Shown piece after piece: positions 34,721 to 37,515 of a DNA stretch of 37,515 bases. Below the pieces are notes generated by a model that saw only the letters and a list, made by a program, of their open reading frames with translations, was not told the origin of the DNA and searched no databases. Origin of the DNA: Ignavibacteriota bacterium (GTDB taxonomy: Bacteria; Bacteroidota; Ignavibacteria; Tepidaquicellales; Tepidaquicellaceae); assembly GCA_020437545.1 (NCBI GenBank), contig JAGQWH010000016.1:1-37515 (forward strand), read 5' to 3'. Position 1 is the stretch's first letter. Each line of letters starts with the position of its first letter. The translations under genes and the position numbers were made by a program.

Positions 34721-36130
34721 TTATTTTCTGATCAGACTGATTACATTCTCAACATGATAAGTATGCGGAAACATGTCAACTGGTCTGACATTTTCAATTT
34801 TATATTTCCCTCCGCTGCAGATAATCTGAAGATCTCTTGCTTGAGTATGAGGATTGCAGCTTACATAAATTATTTTTTCAAAATCAGTATCAGATAAGAT
34901 CTCACAGATCTTCGGATGAAGACCTGAACGAGGCGGATCCAGTATAAGTTTATTGTAATTCTTTACGTCTTCATTGCCGGTTAAAAAATCTTTAATATCA
35001 GAACAAATAAATTCTGCATTCTCTATTTCATTAATTCCTTTATTCACATTTGCATCTTTTATTGCATCCTCCACAAGCTCAACTCCCAGAACTTTCCCAA
35101 CCAGATCAGAAATGAAAATTGAAATCGATCCTGCACCGCAATAAAGATCAAGTACATTATCTACTTTTTTGAAATCCCCAAACTCTGTAATGACATTGAA
35201 TAGTTTTTCTGCCTGAAGTGTATTTGTCTGGAAAAATGACTGAGGTGATATCTTAAAATCAAAAGCTCTGTCTTCTGACGACCTTAGCTTTTCAAAAATA
35301 TGACCAGGTCCGTGAAGAACATATTCTGCCTCACCCGTAGCTACCTGAGCTTTTTTATCTGAAATTGAATTTATAATTGTTGAAATTACCGGAAAATTGT
35401 TTTTCAAAAGATCACTGTATTCCTCCATCAATATTTCATCATGATCATAAGTTATTAAATTTACCATAAAATCTTTTGTATTCGAACTCTGACGGATAAT
35501 CAGAAACCTTAGATATCCTGTATGAGTTTTGGTTGAATAAACAGAGATACCTCTGCTCTTAAAAAACTCTCTCGTAATATTCAGCACGTCATTTGATAAT
35601 TCCGACTGGAGAAAACATTTTTCAATATTAACAATCTTTGAATGAAATTTAGGAACATGCAAACCGAGTGCAAACTTTTCTTTTACTTCTTCTTTGTCTA
35701 TATCCGTGAGCCATTCATCATCCGAAAATGAGAATTCCATCTTATTCCTGTAAAAAAAGATCTCATCAGCTTTTACTGCCTCTGAAATTTTAAGATCTTT
35801 GAATCCGCCAATTCTTTCAATGGCGTTCTTCACTACATTTACTTTATACTCTATCTGTTTATCATATGCATAATTCTGGATCTTACATCCGCCGCAAACT
35901 CCGAAGTGACTGCAAACCGGATCAAGTCTGAATTCAGAGGGTTTGATTATTTCCGTTAGCTTTGCTTCAGCATAACTTGATTTTTTTTTCGAGATCTTTA
36001 CAAGTGCTTCATCTCCCGGAAGTGTTCCTGTTGAGAATATTACAAAACCGTCTTCAAGTTTTGATACTCCCCTCCCTTCTGAATTTAATTCAATTACATT
36101 AACACTCAGTTCATCACCTTTTTTAATCAT
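34721..36130 (-). CDS. RlmD-type 23S rRNA (uracil-C5)-methyltransferase (RumA/TrmA family)
   Basis: A 469-residue SAM-dependent RNA m5U methyltransferase. A TRAM domain (about 3-62) is followed by four cysteines for a 4Fe-4S cluster: C73, C79 and C82 in CSHFGVCGGC, and C172 in EKCFLQ. The catalytic domain has SPQSFFQTNTLQAEKLF, the cofactor motif LDLYCGAGSISIFI, DPPRSGLHPKI, and the nucleophile C425 in IIYVSCNPHTQARDL. The cluster cysteines favour RumA/RlmD-like over TrmA, but m5U54 tRNA or other uracil targets remain possible. It is divergent from kdsD with 71 bases between starts. Confidence 0.92.
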   Translation of the reverse strand: MIKKGDELSVNVIELNSEGRGVSKLEDGFVIFSTGTLPGDEALVKISKKKSSYAEAKLTEIIKPSEFRLDPVCSHFGVCGGCKIQNYAYDKQIEYKVNVVKNAIERIGGFKDLKISEAVKADEIFFYRNKMEFSFSDDEWLTDIDKEEVKEKFALGLHVPKFHSKIVNIEKCFLQSELSNDVLNITREFFKSRGISVYSTKTHTGYLRFLIIRQSSNTKDFMVNLITYDHDEILMEEYSDLLKNNFPVISTIINSISDKKAQVATGEAEYVLHGPGHIFEKLRSSEDRAFDFKISPQSFFQTNTLQAEKLFNVITEFGDFKKVDNVLDLYCGAGSISIFISDLVGKVLGVELVEDAIKDANVNKGINEIENAEFICSDIKDFLTGNEDVKNYNKLILDPPRSGLHPKICEILSDTDFEKIIYVSCNPHTQARDLQIICSGGKYKIENVRPVDMFPHTYHVENVISLIRK

Positions 36131-36201
36131 TCAAATTGCTATTTTTTAAAAAATGTATATTAATTATTATATCTAAATTTAAAAATGCTATAAAAGATTA
36201 A

Positions 36202-37185
36202 ATGTCCGGGATTAAGATAATTAATAACGCGAAAAAAGTAGTTTCAATAGAAAAGAAAGCGATTTCAGATCTGGAAAAAAGATTTTCAGAAAAAGAATTC
36301 AGTAAGTCCTTTTTGCAGGCAGTCGATTTAATTTATAAATGCAAAGGAAAAGTAATTGTAACCGGCATAGGTAAATCAGGAATAATTGCCCAAAAGATAG
36401 TTGCTACGTTTAATTCAACCGGAACCCAGTCAATCTATCTCCATTCAGGGGACAGTATTCACGGTGATCTTGGAGTAGTAAGAAAAGAAGATGTCGCCGT
36501 AATTATATCAAAAAGCGGTGATACGGAAGAGATCAAACAGCTCATTCCGAATTTAAAGATAATGAAGATCAGGGTAATCGCCATAGTAGGTGATATTAAA
36601 TCCGATCTCGCAGGTCTTTCCGATATAGTTCTTGATGCTTCTGTTAAAGAAGAAGCCTGTCCTCATAATCTCGCGCCGACTTCTTCTACTACAGCTGCAG
36701 TTGTGCTCGGAGACGCACTGGCAATATCCTTACTTCAGAAAAGGGATTTCACATCGGATAATTTTGCGTTTTTACATCCCGGCGGAAATCTTGGTAAACG
36801 ATTACTTCTAAAAGTGGGTGATATAATGAGCAAAGATGAAAATATTCCTGTTGTAAAAGATTCTGATTCCTTAAAAGAAGTTATATATATGATCTCTTCA
36901 AAAAGACTCGGGTGTACCTGTGTTACAAATAAGAATAAAATAGCAGGTATTATAACTGACGGGGATATCCGGAGACTTCTCGAAAAAAATATTGACTCGC
37001 TCAGCAGCATAAAAGCAAAAGACATTATGAATTCAAATCCAAAAATAATATCTAAAGACATGCTTGCTTTGTCAGCACTTGAGCTTATGGAAAAAAACAA
37101 AATAACTCAGTTGATAGTTGGTGATAAGAAAAAAAATCCGCTTGGAATTATTCACATGCACCGCTTGCTGGAAGAAGGTCTTTAA
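36202..37185 (+). CDS. kdsD: D-arabinose 5-phosphate isomerase (KpsF/GutQ family)
   Basis: It interconverts ribulose 5-phosphate and arabinose 5-phosphate, the first step to Kdo for lipopolysaccharide. At 327 residues it has the standard layout: a SIS domain (about 35-175) with GIGKSGIIAQKIVATFNSTG, LHSGDSIHGDLGVV and ISKSGDTEEIKQL, then FLHPGGNLGKRLLLKVGDIM and two CBS domains (about 205-265 and 270-327: IAGIITDGDIRRLL, PLGIIHMHRLLEEG). It is followed with no gap by an lptC-like gene, as in kds-lpt clusters of other Gram-negatives, which supports the LPS role over the GutQ role. Confidence 0.95.
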   Translation: MSGIKIINNAKKVVSIEKKAISDLEKRFSEKEFSKSFLQAVDLIYKCKGKVIVTGIGKSGIIAQKIVATFNSTGTQSIYLHSGDSIHGDLGVVRKEDVAVIISKSGDTEEIKQLIPNLKIMKIRVIAIVGDIKSDLAGLSDIVLDASVKEEACPHNLAPTSSTTAAVVLGDALAISLLQKRDFTSDNFAFLHPGGNLGKRLLLKVGDIMSKDENIPVVKDSDSLKEVIYMISSKRLGCTCVTNKNKIAGIITDGDIRRLLEKNIDSLSSIKAKDIMNSNPKIISKDMLALSALELMEKNKITQLIVGDKKKNPLGIIHMHRLLEEGL

Positions 37186-37515
37186 ATGCTAATCCGAAAA
37201 TTATTTTTCCTTATTTTTTCAGGTTTAATCATTTGTTCTTTTATATCATGTGAAGACAAGTTCAAACCTCTTCAGACTACTGAGAGCATTGATGATCTTC
37301 CCTCACAGGAAAGCTGGAATTCAACTGTAACATTTTCAGACTCCGGTAATGTAAAAGCAGTTCTGAAAGCAGGTCATATACTGGTTTATTCAAAAAAAGG
37401 ATTCACGCTTATTGACAGCGGAGCCGTTGTGGATTTTTACAAAGATGGTGAGATAGCCTCAACTCTTTCAGGAGAAAAAGGAAAGATAAATGATAAGACG
37501 AAAGATATTGAGATA
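37186..37515 (+). CDS. lptC: LptC-like LPS export lipoprotein, 5' part (runs off the window)
   Basis: The first 110 codons are open to the window edge. A lipoprotein signal (MLIRKLFFLIF...) ends in lipobox FISC with Cys22. The following part fits the LptC beta-jellyroll start (GNVKAVLKAGHILVY..., VVDFYKDGEIASTLSGEKGKIN). LptC passes lipopolysaccharide from the LptBFG transporter to LptA in the periplasm. E. coli LptC is anchored by a transmembrane helix, whereas here a lipid anchor is predicted. The ATG directly follows the kdsD stop, so the two are translationally coupled. Confidence 0.82.
   Translation, partial: MLIRKLFFLIFSGLIICSFISCEDKFKPLQTTESIDDLPSQESWNSTVTFSDSGNVKAVLKAGHILVYSKKGFTLIDSGAVVDFYKDGEIASTLSGEKGKINDKTKDIEI

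Noticed and set aside
36735-37100. A 121-codon minus-strand open frame within kdsD
   Set aside because: Antisense shadow of the CBS domains; no start signal or family match.

Overview
The window looks like a chromosomal segment of an AT-rich bacterium of the Bacteroidota/Chlorobi (FCB) group, most likely an Ignavibacteria-type lineage. The main evidence is two secreted proteins (22947-23960 and 24186-27752) that end in a type IX secretion (T9SS) sorting domain opening with the LSQNYPNPFN signature. Other supports are a carboxypeptidase-regulatory-domain TonB receptor, many Sec-exported envelope proteins, Gram-negative LPS genes (kdsD, lptC) at the right edge, and several TTG starts. This placement is an inference from protein style, not from a marker gene. 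I saw no rRNA or tRNA gene, no CRISPR array and no prophage.

Layout. 1-9636 is mostly housekeeping: a cytosolic TPR protein, the minus-strand set LytR_C protein/rsfS/pdxA, a small exported protein, a SpoU (TrmH-family) methyltransferase, a DinG-like helicase, rsmB and phoH. 9657-15029 is an envelope region on the minus strand: a LysM protein and a small coiled-coil lipoprotein, then a compact five-gene cluster of unknown function (15029 down to 11087, ending at a clear terminator) that encodes a polytopic membrane protein, a bitopic protein with a Pro-rich linker, a periplasmic protein, a lipoprotein and a probable outer-membrane protein. 15177-19146 holds an orphan branched-chain-amino-acid-type binding protein, guaA and a BadF-type sugar kinase. 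19392-20105 is a decayed HEPN/nucleotidyltransferase toxin-antitoxin-like pair. 20214-27752 holds the TonB receptor and the two T9SS cargo proteins, one of them an 1188-residue FG-GAP/VCBS propeller protein. 28315-33492 holds an MscS channel and metH preceded by a SAM-I riboswitch with a readable terminator/antiterminator switch. 33557-34318 is a REP-associated tyrosine transposase (RAYT) unit with three palindromes, one of them inside its own reading frame. 34333-37515 holds a two-TM channel-like protein, an RlmD-type methyltransferase, kdsD and the start of lptC.

The most unusual material is repetitive DNA. Heptamer and nonamer tandem arrays sit just behind stop codons, and the same heptamers recur at loci many kilobases apart. 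A GC-rich 14-bp palindrome (TCCGCC-N2-GGCGGA) interrupts both a tandem array and the coding sequence of a T9SS domain. The TTTGACAACTTT palindrome surrounds and enters the RAYT gene. The best candidate for an undescribed protein system is the five-gene envelope cluster; the best candidate for undescribed genome dynamics is the set of palindromes that enter reading frames.
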